Positions 52,133 to 61,453 are shown, counted from the stretch's first letter. The stretch: 64,000 bases of DNA from Kitasatospora sp. MMS16-BH015 (GCF_002943525.1 NZ_CP025394.1:3162001-3226000); one strand, 5' to 3'. Made by a program: numbers and translations. The notes: a model not told the origin generated them from the sequence alone.

Positions 52133-54212
52133 CACGGGCCCCCTCCGTCTCGCTCTGCTCCGCCGGAGCCGCCGCACCCATCACCACGTGAGCTCCGGTG
52201 GCACCGTACCCCGCCGACACGGCCCGCAGGTCCGAGGGGTCGGAGACCGGTGCCGAGGGCAGCTTGCCCAGGCCCGGGCCGATGCTGAGCACCCCGCCGA
52301 GCCCGCTGCCGAAGCCCGTCTGCGGGGTGTCCGGGGTCTCCGGGCTGTCCACCGGCTGGCCGGGCTCGCCGGCCGCCGTGAGCGCCGTCGCCCCGGCCGG
52401 GCGGTGCGCCCGGCGGTAGGGGCTGCTGGCCGAGGCCAGGCCCCGGTTGTGCCGGGAGTCCTCCGGCTCCAGCCGGAACGGCGCACGGCTGATCTCCCCG
52501 CCGCGGGTGCGCGGCAGGGTCAGGCGGAAGTGCGAGCCGCCGCCCGGCTCGCCCCAGGCCTGGAGCCAGCCGCCGTGCAGGTGGGCATCCTCCACCGCGA
52601 TGGAGAGCCCGAGGCCGGTGCCGCCGGTGGTCCGCACCCGCGAGGGGTCGGCCCGCCAGAACCGGTGGAACACCCGGGAGGCCTCGCCGGGCTTGAGCCC
52701 GATGCCGTAGTCGCGTACGCCGACCGCCACCGCGCCGTCCCGCGAGCCGAGCTGGACGACCACGTCCCGCCCCTCGCCGTGCTCCAGCGCGTTGACCACC
52801 AGGTTGCGCAGGATCCGCTCGATCCGGCGCGGGTCGACCTCGGCCACCACCGGCTCCTCGGCCCCGCGCACCACCACGGCGCTGCCCTTGGCCTGCGCCA
52901 GCGGGTCGGCCGCCTCGATCACCCGGTGCACGATGTCCCGCAGGTCCACCGGCTCGGCGTCCAGGATCGCCGCGCCCGCGTCGAACCGGCTGATCTCCAG
53001 CAGGTCCGCCAGCAGCGACTCGAACCGGTCCAGCTGCCCCTGGAGCAGCTCGGCCGAGCGGGCCGCCATCGGGTCCAGGTCCTCGCGGCTGTCGTAGATC
53101 AGGTCCGCCGCCATCCGGACGGTGGTCAGCGGGGTGCGCAGCTCGTGCGAGACGTCCGAGACGAACCGCCGCTGCACCCGGGAGAGCTCCTCCAGCTGGC
53201 GGATCTGCGCCTGCAGGCCGTTGGCCATCCGGTTGAACGCGTCGCCGAGCCGGGCGATGTCGTCCGTGCCGGTGACCTTCATCCGCTCCTCCAGGTGGCC
53301 GGCGGCCACCCGTTCGGAGATCCCGGCGGCCATCCGCACCGGCGTCACCACCTGGCGCACCACGACCCAGGCGATCCCGCCCAGCAGGATCACCACGAAC
53401 ACCCCGGCGGTGGCCAGCGTGCCGGTGACCAGGCCGAGGGTGTCGGTCTCCTGGCCGAAGGAGAACACGTAGTAGAGCTGGTACTTCGTCCCGTCCGGGC
53501 CGGAGAACTGCTTGCCGACCACCAGACCGGGCTCGCTGTGCGGGGCCTTGCCGCCCTCCGCGCCGCGCTGGATCCGGGTGGTCTGCTCGTGCGCCCGGCT
53601 CGGATCGTCCATCACCTGCTGGCGCAGCTCGGCGGAGATCGAGCTGGGCAGGATGTTGCCCGAGTACCAGGCGCCGCGCAGGCCGGGGCTGGCCGCGCCC
53701 TCCTCCTGGTCGGTCTGCGGCACCAGCGCGATCACCGAGTACACCCCGGAGCCGCCGCTGGCCAGGTCGGAGACCTGCTTGATCAGCCAGGTGCTGATCT
53801 CGTCCTTGGTCGGGTCACCACCCGCGCCGACCTTGGCCTGGAGGTTGATCGCCTCGTTGATCTTCTCCTGCTCGATCTGGAACCCGCCGTTGGCCTGGCT
53901 CACCGAGGCCCCGCGCTTGGTCCCGAGCAGGCCGGCCCGCACCTGGGCCACCACGACCACGCCGAGCACCAGCACCACGGCCAGCGAGAGCAGCAGCGTC
54001 GCCGCCACCACCCGCACCTGGATCGAGCGCTGGTAGGTCTCCCGCAGCCGGCTGAACGGACGGCGCACCTGACGTCCCACCAGCGTGAGCAGCGCCGCCG
54101 GACCGCGCCGGGGCCCCCGGCCCTTGGTGGTCGAGCTCAGCACGTCCCCGCGCACAGCGGACTCCCCGTCGGCCGGTGCACCCGACGGGGAGTCGTCAGT
54201 CCCGTACGTCAC
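52107..54212 (-). CDS. mtrB: Sensor histidine kinase MtrB
   Basis: 701 residues, GTG start at 54212. First membrane helix at residues about 67-90, an extracytoplasmic sensor domain to about 265, second helix (LATAGVFVVILLGGIAWVVV), a HAMP domain, HisKA with the phospho-His in VSDVSHELRTPL and an HATPase domain (N box VVNALEHGEG, G boxes VRDYGIGLKPG and TGGTGLGLSI). A ~150-residue Ser/Pro-rich cytoplasmic tail follows. It phosphorylates MtrA in response to cell-envelope or division cues. The start is 1 nt after the mtrA stop, and the end overlaps lpqB. Confidence 0.96.
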   Translation of the reverse strand: MTYGTDDSPSGAPADGESAVRGDVLSSTTKGRGPRRGPAALLTLVGRQVRRPFSRLRETYQRSIQVRVVAATLLLSLAVVLVLGVVVVAQVRAGLLGTKRGASVSQANGGFQIEQEKINEAINLQAKVGAGGDPTKDEISTWLIKQVSDLASGGSGVYSVIALVPQTDQEEGAASPGLRGAWYSGNILPSSISAELRQQVMDDPSRAHEQTTRIQRGAEGGKAPHSEPGLVVGKQFSGPDGTKYQLYYVFSFGQETDTLGLVTGTLATAGVFVVILLGGIAWVVVRQVVTPVRMAAGISERVAAGHLEERMKVTGTDDIARLGDAFNRMANGLQAQIRQLEELSRVQRRFVSDVSHELRTPLTTVRMAADLIYDSREDLDPMAARSAELLQGQLDRFESLLADLLEISRFDAGAAILDAEPVDLRDIVHRVIEAADPLAQAKGSAVVVRGAEEPVVAEVDPRRIERILRNLVVNALEHGEGRDVVVQLGSRDGAVAVGVRDYGIGLKPGEASRVFHRFWRADPSRVRTTGGTGLGLSIAVEDAHLHGGWLQAWGEPGGGSHFRLTLPRTRGGEISRAPFRLEPEDSRHNRGLASASSPYRRAHRPAGATALTAAGEPGQPVDSPETPDTPQTGFGSGLGGVLSIGPGLGKLPSAPVSDPSDLRAVSAGYGATGAHVVMGAAAPAEQSETEGARDGEDDRQG

Positions 54213-54213
54213 G

Positions 54214-54891
54214 TCAGCTGGGCCCGGCCTTGTAGCCGACGCCGCGGACCGTCACGACGATCTCCGGACGCTCCGGATCCTTCTCGATCTTCGAACGCAG
54301 GCGCTGCACGTGCACGTTGACCAGGCGGGTGTCGGCGGCGTGCCGGTAGCCCCAGACCTGCTCCAGCAGCACCTCGCGGGTGAACACCTGCCAGGGCTTG
54401 CGGGCCAGCGCGACCAGCAGGTCGAACTCCAGCGGCGTGAGCGGGATGCCCCGGCCCTCGCGCTTGACGGAGTGACCGGCCACGTCGATCACCAGGTCGC
54501 CGATGGTCAGCTGCTCCGGCGTCGGCTCCTCCGCCCGCCGCAGGCGCGCCCGCACGCGGGCGACCAGCTCCTTCGGCTTGAACGGCTTCACCACGTAGTC
54601 GTCGGCACCCGACTCCAGGCCCACCACGATGTCGACGGTGTCGGTCTTCGCTGTCAGCATCACGATCGGCACCCCCGACTCCGACCTGATCTGGCGGCAG
54701 ACGTCGATGCCGTCCCGCCCCGGCAGCATCAGGTCGAGGAGGACCAGGTCAGGCTTGGTCTCCCGGAACGCGGCTAGCGCCTTGTCCCCATCCGCGACGA
54801 AAAACGGCTCAAAACCCTCACCACGCAGCACGATGCCCAACATCTCGGCCAGTGCGGTGTCGTCATCAACGACGAGGACGCGTCCCTTCAT
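54214..54891 (-). CDS. mtrA: Response regulator MtrA
   Basis: 225 residues. OmpR/PhoB type: receiver (VLVVDDD, phosphoacceptor Asp53 in LVLLDLMLPG, LTAKTD) and winged helix (LTPLEFDLLVALARKPWQVFTREVLLEQVWGYRHAADTRLVNVHVQRLRSKIE in consecutive motifs, ending VRGVGYKAG). It is the master regulator paired with MtrB, controlling cell-division and development genes in actinobacteria. GAGAGGA upstream of the ATG. First gene of mtrA-mtrB-lpqB. A GTCAC-N6-GTAAT pair 15 nt before the ATG might be an autoregulatory site. Confidence 0.97.
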   Translation of the reverse strand: MKGRVLVVDDDTALAEMLGIVLRGEGFEPFFVADGDKALAAFRETKPDLVLLDLMLPGRDGIDVCRQIRSESGVPIVMLTAKTDTVDIVVGLESGADDYVVKPFKPKELVARVRARLRRAEEPTPEQLTIGDLVIDVAGHSVKREGRGIPLTPLEFDLLVALARKPWQVFTREVLLEQVWGYRHAADTRLVNVHVQRLRSKIEKDPERPEIVVTVRGVGYKAGPS

Positions 54892-55095
54892 GACCCCATC
54901 CTCTCATTACCGGATTGTGACCTGCCGCACAGCCGTGCCATTTCGGCGAGATCCGCCACCCCCACTCGGTCATACCGTCGCAAACCCCCCGCCCACCGCC
55001 GCCACCCCACCACACCCCTCGGCCCGCCGTTCCCCCCATGGCACGATGGGCGCACACGGGCCTCCGAGCCCCCTCCCCGCCCCCCAGGAGCAGTG

Positions 55096-56592
55096 ATGAC
55101 CGACACCCCGAGCTGGTCCCCACCCAGCTCGCCCGAGCCCCAGAACGAGGCCACCGGGTCGTCGGCACCACCACCCACCCCCTCGGCAACGGTCACCCCG
55201 CCCCCCGGCCCGGTGCCGCCGCAGGCGGGCGCCCCGGCAGCAGGCGGCTTCGCTTCGCCCGGCAGCACGCCGCAGGCGGGCGCCCCGGCAGTACCCGACT
55301 ACTCCTGGCGCGGGAGCGCCCCGGCACCGACCAGCTCCGCCTCGCCCACCGGCAGCTCGCCGCAGGCGGCTGCCCCGGCCGACTCCACCGCCCCCGCCGA
55401 CGCCTCGCCGCAGGCAGGCACCCCGGCAACCGGCGGCTTCGCTTCGCCCGGCAGCTCGCCGCAGGCAGGCACCCCGGCCGATTCAGCTTCCCCCCACAGC
55501 ACCTCGCCGCAGGCGAGCACCCCGGCCCCCGGCAGCATCCCGCCCCCGTACTCCTACCCCCTCCCCCACTCCCACCCCGGGGTGCCGCCGCAGGGCGGCT
55601 GGGGGCCGCAGCCCGGGTGGGGCCAGGCGCCTGCCTGGGGGCACGGCGGCTGGGCCGCGCCGCCCAGCCCCAAGCCCGGGGTGATCCCGCTCCGGCCGCT
55701 CGGGCTCGGCGAGATCCTGGACGGCGCCGTCTCCACCGTGCGCGCCCACTGGCGCACCGCCTTCGGCCTCTCCCTCGGCGTCGCCGTCCTCGTCCAGACC
55801 ATCAGCGCCCTCACCCAGCTCTGGCAGTACGCGCAACCCGACGACACCCTCGCCCAGGTCGCGTACTACCTCGCCCTGCCCCTCGCCAGCCTGATCGGCA
55901 TCTTCGCCGCCGGCCTGCTCACGATCGTGGTCAGCAAGGCCGTGGTCGGTCAGCCGATCACCATCGGCGAAGCCTGGAAGGGCGCCCGCCCCCAGCTCGG
56001 CCGCCTGGTCGGCCTCACCGTGATCGTCATGCTGATCACCCTCGGCGTGATGCTGGTCGGCGGCCTCCCGCTGCTCCTCACCGTGATCGCCGGCGACCCC
56101 GGCCCCGGCACCATCGCCCTGCTCTTCCTGCCGGTGCTGGCCGCCGCGCCCGTCGCCATCTGGCTCAACGTCCGCCTCAGCCTGGCCGCCCCGGCCCTGA
56201 TGCTGGAGCGCCAGACCGTCCGCGCCGCCCTCGCCCGCTCCCGCAAGCTGGTCAACGGCGCCTGGTGGCGGATCCTCGGCATCACCATGCTCGGCCAGGT
56301 GCTGATGTTCATCGTGAGCATGATCATCGTCACCCCGTTCACCCTCATCGCGATGGCGATCTCGATCAGCGGCTCGACCGGTCTGTTCACCCCCGACAGC
56401 CTGATCAGCCCGGCCACCATCCTGCTCGGCGCCCTCGGCGGCATCATCTCCTCGACCGTCACCATCCCGGTCACCGCCGCGCTCAACGCCCTGCTCTACG
56501 TCGACCAGCGGATCCGCCGCGAGGCCCTCGACCTCGAACTCGCCCGCGCGGCCGGCCTGCCCGGCCACGCCGACACCCCGCCCGGAGCCTGA
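55096..56592 (+). CDS. Glycerophosphoryl diester phosphodiesterase membrane-domain-like protein with repeat-rich N-terminus
   Basis: 498 residues; ATG at 55096 (AGGAG 5 nt upstream). The first ~195 residues are low complexity with six PQA-centred units such as TPQAGAPA, SPQAGTPA and SPQASTPA, then Pro/Trp/Gly-rich sequence. From residue about 196 (IPLRPLGLGEILDGAVSTVRAHW) the protein has about six membrane helices, like the membrane domain of glycerophosphodiester phosphodiesterases. No catalytic phosphodiesterase domain is present, so the name refers only to the membrane fold. It starts the plus-strand cluster of DUF4129, DUF4350, MoxR and DUF58 genes, divergent from mtrA. Function unknown. 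Confidence 0.78.
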   Translation: MTDTPSWSPPSSPEPQNEATGSSAPPPTPSATVTPPPGPVPPQAGAPAAGGFASPGSTPQAGAPAVPDYSWRGSAPAPTSSASPTGSSPQAAAPADSTAPADASPQAGTPATGGFASPGSSPQAGTPADSASPHSTSPQASTPAPGSIPPPYSYPLPHSHPGVPPQGGWGPQPGWGQAPAWGHGGWAAPPSPKPGVIPLRPLGLGEILDGAVSTVRAHWRTAFGLSLGVAVLVQTISALTQLWQYAQPDDTLAQVAYYLALPLASLIGIFAAGLLTIVVSKAVVGQPITIGEAWKGARPQLGRLVGLTVIVMLITLGVMLVGGLPLLLTVIAGDPGPGTIALLFLPVLAAAPVAIWLNVRLSLAAPALMLERQTVRAALARSRKLVNGAWWRILGITMLGQVLMFIVSMIIVTPFTLIAMAISISGSTGLFTPDSLISPATILLGALGGIISSTVTIPVTAALNALLYVDQRIRREALDLELARAAGLPGHADTPPGA

Positions 56593-56596
56593 CGGA

Positions 56597-57286
56597 ATGC
56601 CGGCCCAGGGGGGATGGGCCGCACTCGCGGGCGGCGCCCCGGTCACCACGGACCGGGACGCCGCCCGCGAGGCCGCCCGCGAAGAACTGCTCAACCCGGC
56701 CTACCACCGGCACGACCCGAACCTGCTCCAGCGCGCCATGAACTGGCTGAACGAGCAGCTCAACCACCTGCTCGCCGGCGTCGGCTCCGCCGCGCACAGC
56801 GGCACCACCGGCCTGGTCCTGCTGCTGATCGCGGCCGCCGTGCTGGCCCTCGTGCTGCGCCACCGCCTCGGCTCCCCGCGCCGCCAGGCCCGCTCCGCCG
56901 CGCTCTTCACCCCCACCGGGCCCCGCACCGCCGCCGAACACCGCGCGACCGCCGCCAGGCACGCCGCCGAGGCCGCCTGGCCCGAGGCCGTCCGCGAACA
57001 GATGCGCGCCCTGGTCCGCGCCCTCGAAGAGCGCACCCTGCTCGACCCCCGCCCCGGCCGCACCGCCGACGAGGCCGCCGCCGAGGCCGGCCGCTCCCTC
57101 CCGGCCCACGCCGCCGAACTCACCGCCGCCGCCCGCGCCTTCGACGCCGTCGCCTACGGCCACCACCCCGCCGACCAGGCCACCTACCAACGCCTCGTCA
57201 CCCTCGACCACACCCTCACCACCACCCGCCCCACCCTCACGACGCACCCCACACCCATATCCCCCACCGCCGGAGGCCCCGCATGA
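56597..57286 (+). CDS. DUF4129 domain-containing membrane protein
   Basis: 229 residues. An N-terminal amphipathic part (REELLNPAYHRHDPNLLQRAMNWLNEQL), one membrane helix (TTGLVLLLIAAAVLALVLRH) and a cytoplasmic C-terminal domain with AWPEAVREQMRALVRALEERTLLDPRPGRTADE in successive motifs, the hallmark of DUF4129. It starts 4 nt after the previous gene and its stop overlaps the next start (ATGA), so it is tightly coupled. Proteins of this family sit with MoxR ATPases in actinobacteria; the molecular role is unknown. Confidence 0.85.
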   Translation: MPAQGGWAALAGGAPVTTDRDAAREAAREELLNPAYHRHDPNLLQRAMNWLNEQLNHLLAGVGSAAHSGTTGLVLLLIAAAVLALVLRHRLGSPRRQARSAALFTPTGPRTAAEHRATAARHAAEAAWPEAVREQMRALVRALEERTLLDPRPGRTADEAAAEAGRSLPAHAAELTAAARAFDAVAYGHHPADQATYQRLVTLDHTLTTTRPTLTTHPTPISPTAGGPA

Positions 57287-58509
57287 CCACCGGCACCGAA
57301 ACCCCCACCCCTACCCCTGCCCCCTCCGGTACCTCACTCGCCCCCACCGCCCGCCGGCTCTGGGACCGCACCCGCTGGTACCTCCTCGCCACCGCGGTCC
57401 TGCTGCTCGCCGCCCTGCTCATCACCGGCCTCGGCACCCACCGCAGCTACCCGCCGCTCGACCCCCGCTCCACCGACCCCGACGGCACCCACGCCGCCGT
57501 CCAGCTGCTCCGCACCCAGGGCCTGACCGTCCGCCAGGACACCGACCTCGAGGACGCCCTGACCACCCCGGACAGCACCCTCGTCCTGGTCGCGCCCGAC
57601 CGGCTCAGCCCCGCCGAACTCGCGCAGATCGCCTCCACCCGCCGGGGCGACCGCACCCGCCTGGTCCTGATCGCCGCCGGCCCCGCCGCACTGGACGCCC
57701 TCGCCCCCACCGTCACCCTCCCCACCGACGAGAACGGCCTCCCGGCCGGCCTGCCCTCCGCCGAGGTGCCCGCCGACTGCGCCCTCCCCGAGGCCCAGCG
57801 CGCAGGCCCCGCCGAACTCGGCGGCTACCTCTACCACCCCGGCCCGGCCGGCCTCGGCTGCTACCCCCGGCCCGGCGGCACCCCGCTCGTCCGGGTCGCC
57901 GACGGCACCGACCGGGACACCGTCCTGCTCGGCAGCGGCCGCCTGCTCACCAACGAACGCCTCGCCAAGAGCGGCAACGCCGCCCTCACCCTCGGCCTGC
58001 TCGGCGCCCACCAGAACCTCATCTGGTACCTGCCCGACCCGGCCGAGGGCGGCGCCGCACCGGCCGCCGACCAGCACACCCTCGGCGACTACCTTCCCCG
58101 CGGCTGGTACTGGGCGGGCCTCCAACTCGCCGTCGCCGCCGTGCTCGCCGCCCTGTGGCGGGCCCGCCGCCTCGGCCCGGTGGTCACCGAAGAGCTCCCG
58201 GCCGTGGTCCGCGCCACCGAGACCACCGAGGGCCGCGCCCGGCTCTACCAGCGCGCCCGCGCCCGGGGCCGCGCCGCCGAGGCACTGCGCACCGCCGCCC
58301 GCCACCGCCTGGCCCTGGCCCTGCGCCTCCCGCTCACCCACGGCGCCCCGGACCCGACCGCCCTGGTCGCCGCCACCGCCGACCGCACCACCCGCCCGGC
58401 CGCCGAGCTCCACACCCTCCTCTACGGCCCCGCCCCCGCCGACGACACCGCGCTGCTGCGCCTCACCGACCACCTCGACGCCCTCGAAAGACAGGTACGA
58501 CAGCCGTGA
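57283..58509 (+). CDS. DUF4350 domain-containing membrane protein
   Basis: 408 residues. A membrane helix at residues about 31-52, then an outer domain typical of DUF4350 (DGTHAAVQLLRTQGLTVRQDTDLEDAL; LVLVAPDRLSPAELAQI), a second helix (GLQLAVAAVLAALWRARRLG) and a cytoplasmic tail. The ATG overlaps the DUF4129 stop (ATGA) and its own stop overlaps the MoxR start (GTGA). The outer domain resembles a carbohydrate-binding or GATase-like fold in this family. Part of a MoxR-linked membrane assembly; function unproven. Confidence 0.87.
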   Translation: MTTGTETPTPTPAPSGTSLAPTARRLWDRTRWYLLATAVLLLAALLITGLGTHRSYPPLDPRSTDPDGTHAAVQLLRTQGLTVRQDTDLEDALTTPDSTLVLVAPDRLSPAELAQIASTRRGDRTRLVLIAAGPAALDALAPTVTLPTDENGLPAGLPSAEVPADCALPEAQRAGPAELGGYLYHPGPAGLGCYPRPGGTPLVRVADGTDRDTVLLGSGRLLTNERLAKSGNAALTLGLLGAHQNLIWYLPDPAEGGAAPAADQHTLGDYLPRGWYWAGLQLAVAAVLAALWRARRLGPVVTEELPAVVRATETTEGRARLYQRARARGRAAEALRTAARHRLALALRLPLTHGAPDPTALVAATADRTTRPAAELHTLLYGPAPADDTALLRLTDHLDALERQVRQP

Positions 58510-59483
58510 CCGAGCCCACCGACGCCACCGCCCCCAGCTCGCCGCACCAGGCGCTGAGCGCCCTGCGCGCCGAGATCGCCAAGGCCGTGGTCGGCCAGGA
58601 CGCCGCCGTCACCGGCCTGGTCGTCGCCCTGCTCTGCGGCGGCCACGTGCTGCTCGAAGGCGTCCCCGGCGTGGCCAAGACCCTGCTGGTCCGCGCCCTC
58701 TCCACCGCCCTCGCGCTGGAGACCAAGCGCGTCCAGTTCACCCCCGACCTGATGCCGGGCGACGTCACCGGCTCCCTGGTCTACGACGCCCGCACCGCCG
58801 AGTTCTCCTTCCAGCCCGGGCCGGTCTTCACCAACCTGCTGCTCGCCGACGAGATCAACCGCACCCCTCCCAAGACCCAGGCCTCCCTGCTCGAGGCCAT
58901 GGAGGAGCACCAGGTCACCGTGGACGGCGACCCGCGCCCGCTCCCCGAGCCCTTCCTGGTCGCCGCCACCCAGAACCCAGTCGAGTACGAGGGCACCTAC
59001 CCCCTCCCCGAGGCCCAGCTCGACCGCTTCCTGCTCAAGCTCGTCCTCCCGCTCCCCACCCGCGAGCAGGAGTACCAGGTGCTGGCCCGCCACGCGGCCG
59101 GCTTCGACCCGCGCGACCTCGCCGCCGCCGGAGTCCGCCCGGTCGCCGGGGCCGCCGACCTCGCCGCCGCGCGCGCCGAGATCGCCAAGCTCACCGTCTC
59201 CCCCGAGGTGCTCGCCTACGTGGTCGACCTCTGCCGTGCCACCCGCACCTCCCCCTCCCTTTCGATCGGCGTCTCCCCGCGCGGCGCCACCGCCCTGCTC
59301 GCCACCGCCCGTGCCTGGGCCTGGCTGGCCGGCCGCGACTACGTCACCCCGGACGACGTCAAGGCCCTCGCCCTCCCCACCCTCCGCCACCGCGTCCAGC
59401 TCCGCCCCGAGGCCGAGATGGAGGGCCTCACCCCCGACTCCGTCATCCAGTCCGTGCTGGCCCAGACCCCCGCCCCCCGCTGA
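58506..59483 (+). CDS. MoxR family AAA+ ATPase
   Basis: 325 residues, GTG start. AAA+ motifs are Walker A GVPGVAKTLL, Walker B LLLADEINRTPPKTQAS, sensor 1 VAATQNPVEYEGTYPLPEAQ and a C-terminal lid with SPRGATALL. MoxR ATPases act as chaperone-like assembly factors, usually with a von Willebrand A-type (DUF58) partner, which is the next gene. Coupled by a GTGA overlap to DUF4350 and followed 25 nt later by the DUF58 gene. Confidence 0.93.
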   Translation: MTEPTDATAPSSPHQALSALRAEIAKAVVGQDAAVTGLVVALLCGGHVLLEGVPGVAKTLLVRALSTALALETKRVQFTPDLMPGDVTGSLVYDARTAEFSFQPGPVFTNLLLADEINRTPPKTQASLLEAMEEHQVTVDGDPRPLPEPFLVAATQNPVEYEGTYPLPEAQLDRFLLKLVLPLPTREQEYQVLARHAAGFDPRDLAAAGVRPVAGAADLAAARAEIAKLTVSPEVLAYVVDLCRATRTSPSLSIGVSPRGATALLATARAWAWLAGRDYVTPDDVKALALPTLRHRVQLRPEAEMEGLTPDSVIQSVLAQTPAPR

Positions 59484-59508
59484 CCCCCTCCCCCACCCAA
59501 GGAGTCCC

Positions 59509-60819
59509 ATGGCCCTGACCGGCCGCACCGCCCTCCTCGCCGCCCTCAGCGCCTTGGTCGTGGGGTTCCTGCTGCCCTCCTGGGCGGGCCTCGGCACGGT
59601 CGGGCTGGTCCTGCTCCTCGGCGTCCTCACCGACCTCGCGCTCGCCGCCCCCGTCCGCACCCTCCGCCTCACCCGCAGCGGCGACACCACCACCCGCCTC
59701 GGCGAACCCGCCGACATCCACCTCACCCTCCACAACCCCTCCGCCCGCCCCCTCCGCGCCACCGTCCGCGACGCCTGGCCGCCCTCCGCCTGGGCCCCCG
59801 GCACCTCGTACACGGCCTCCCGGCACACCCTCACCATCCCGGCCGGCGAAGGCCGCCGCCTCACCACCCACCTCACCCCGACCCGCCGCGGCGACCACCA
59901 CGCCCACCGGGTCACCATCCGCTCCACCGGCCCGCTCGGCCTGGCCGCCCGCCAGGGCTCCCACCACAGCCCCTGGACACTCCGCGCCCTGCCGCCCTTC
60001 CTCAGCCGCAAGCACCTCCCCTCCCGGTTGGCCCGCCTGCGCGAACTGGACGGCCGCACCTCCACCCTGATCCGGGGTCAGGGCACCGAGTTCGACTCCC
60101 TCCGCGAGTACCTGCCCGGCGACGACGTCCGCTCCATCGACTGGCGCGCCAGCGCCCGCCGCCAGACGGTCGCCGTCCGCACCTGGCGCCCCGAACGCGA
60201 CCGCCACCTGCTCCTCGTCCTCGACACCGGCCGCACCTCCGCCGGCCGGGTCGGCGACGCCCCCCGCCTGGACGCCAGCCTGGACGCGGCCCTCCTGCTC
60301 GCCGCCCTGGCCACCAAGGCGGGCGACCGGGTCGACCTGCTCGCCCACGACCGCCACCACCGCGCGGCCGTCCTCGGCCGCTCCCCCGCCGACCTGCTCC
60401 CCGCCTTCACCAACGCGATGGCCGGCCTCCAGCCCACTCTGGTCGAGACCGACCTGCGCGCCCTCGTCTCCACCACCCTCCGCACGGCCCCCCACCGCTC
60501 CCTGGTGGTCCTCTTCACCGGCCTGGACGCCCACCCGATCGAGGAGGGCCTGCTCCCGCACCTCCCCCTCCTCACCAAGCGCCACCAGGTCGTCCTCGCC
60601 ACCGTCGCCGACCCCCGCCTCGACGAACTGGCCACCACCCGCGGCACGGTCGCCGACATCTACCACGCAGCCGCCGCCGAACAGACCCGAGCCGACCGCC
60701 GCCGCACCGCCGACCTCCTCACCCGCCACGGCGTCACCGTCCTCGACGCGGCCCCCCATGCCCTCCCCCCGGCCCTCGCCGACACCTACCTCGCCCTCAA
60801 GGCCGCCGGCCGCCTGTAG
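59509..60819 (+). CDS. DUF58 domain-containing protein (von Willebrand A-like)
   Basis: 436 residues from the ATG at 59509 (GGAG just upstream). Two N-terminal membrane helices (residues about 8-48), a beta-rich stretch, the DUF58 core EFDSLREYLPGDDVRSIDWRASARR as adjoining motifs, and a VWA-like domain with a partial metal-site LLLVLDTGRTSAG. Partner of MoxR, with which it probably forms a membrane-linked complex. Last intact gene of the cluster; the SpoIIM- and RDD-family genes that often follow in other actinobacteria are not seen here. Confidence 0.9.
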   Translation: MALTGRTALLAALSALVVGFLLPSWAGLGTVGLVLLLGVLTDLALAAPVRTLRLTRSGDTTTRLGEPADIHLTLHNPSARPLRATVRDAWPPSAWAPGTSYTASRHTLTIPAGEGRRLTTHLTPTRRGDHHAHRVTIRSTGPLGLAARQGSHHSPWTLRALPPFLSRKHLPSRLARLRELDGRTSTLIRGQGTEFDSLREYLPGDDVRSIDWRASARRQTVAVRTWRPERDRHLLLVLDTGRTSAGRVGDAPRLDASLDAALLLAALATKAGDRVDLLAHDRHHRAAVLGRSPADLLPAFTNAMAGLQPTLVETDLRALVSTTLRTAPHRSLVVLFTGLDAHPIEEGLLPHLPLLTKRHQVVLATVADPRLDELATTRGTVADIYHAAAAEQTRADRRRTADLLTRHGVTVLDAAPHALPPALADTYLALKAAGRL

Positions 60820-60849
60820 CGGCCGCGCTCCCCCTGCCACCATGGCGCG

Positions 60850-61179
60850 ATGAGCACAGACACCACCTTCTTCCTGGCTCGACCTTCATCCTGGCCCGCG
60901 AGGACCGCAGGGCCGCCATCGCCCACCGAGGCGGCCCCCAAGGCTTCCCCTCCACAAGCGGCCACTTCTCCTCCGGGGCCGACGCCGACGCCGAGTGAGA
61001 TGCCTTCCTCGCAGCGTCAGCCCCGTCACCGGACCTTCCCTCCCAGACTGACCCGCTCCCTCTCCGAAGCCACCCCCGAGCAACTCAACGACCTCGCCGC
61101 TGGCTGGGCCGCGAAACTGCACAGCGAAGACGGCGACGACATACCCGACGACGATCTCCTGTACTGCTGGTTCTACTGA
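60850..61179 (+). pseudogene. Decayed gene with frameshifts and an internal stop
   Basis: A continuous frame of 109 codons exists, but only its beginning (MSTDTTFFLA) and end (LTRSLSEATPEQLNDLAAGW to YCWFY) look like protein. Between 60882 and 60995 a different frame has the right codon bias and reads TFILAREDRRAAIAHRGGPQ and GFPSTSGHFSSGADAD. It then meets TGA at 60996, after which it continues DAFLAAS. The pattern suggests one ancestral small gene broken by a frameshift near 60880, a nonsense codon at 60996 and a return shift near 61050. No ribosome-binding site is present. An alternative reading is a short hypothetical protein. Confidence 0.5.
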
Positions 61180-61205
61180 TCCCCCGGTTTTGCCCGGAAA
61201 CGCAA

Positions 61206-61239
61206 AGAAGCCCCATCCGGTCTCCCGGATGGGGCTTCT
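61206..61239 (-). terminator. rRNA operon terminator
   Basis: A perfect 15-bp stem (61206-61220 with 61225-61239) with a TCTC loop lies directly beyond the 5S rRNA 3' end. Confidence 0.88.
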
Positions 61240-61250
61240 CCACAATGATT

Positions 61251-61369
61251 GTTCGGCGGCGTCCTACTCTCCCACAGGGTCCCCCCTGCAGTACCATCGG
61301 CGCTGTGAGGCTTAGCTTCCGGGTTCGGAATGTAACCGGGCGTTTCCCTCACGCTATGACCACCGAAAC
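61251..61369 (-). rRNA. rrf: 5S ribosomal RNA
   Basis: The minus strand reads GTTTCGGTGGTCATAGCG at the 5' end, then CGAACCCGGAAGCTAAGCC, and finishes with GGACGCCGCCGAAC. These are conserved actinobacterial 5S sequences, and the two ends pair as helix I. Last gene of the rRNA operon, 84 nt after 23S. Confidence 0.96.
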
Positions 61370-61453
61370 ACTATGAAACTATCAACCGCACCACGCATGT
61401 CTTTCCATGCGCGGGGTCGTTGTTTCAGAACAACACAGTGGACGCGAGCAACT

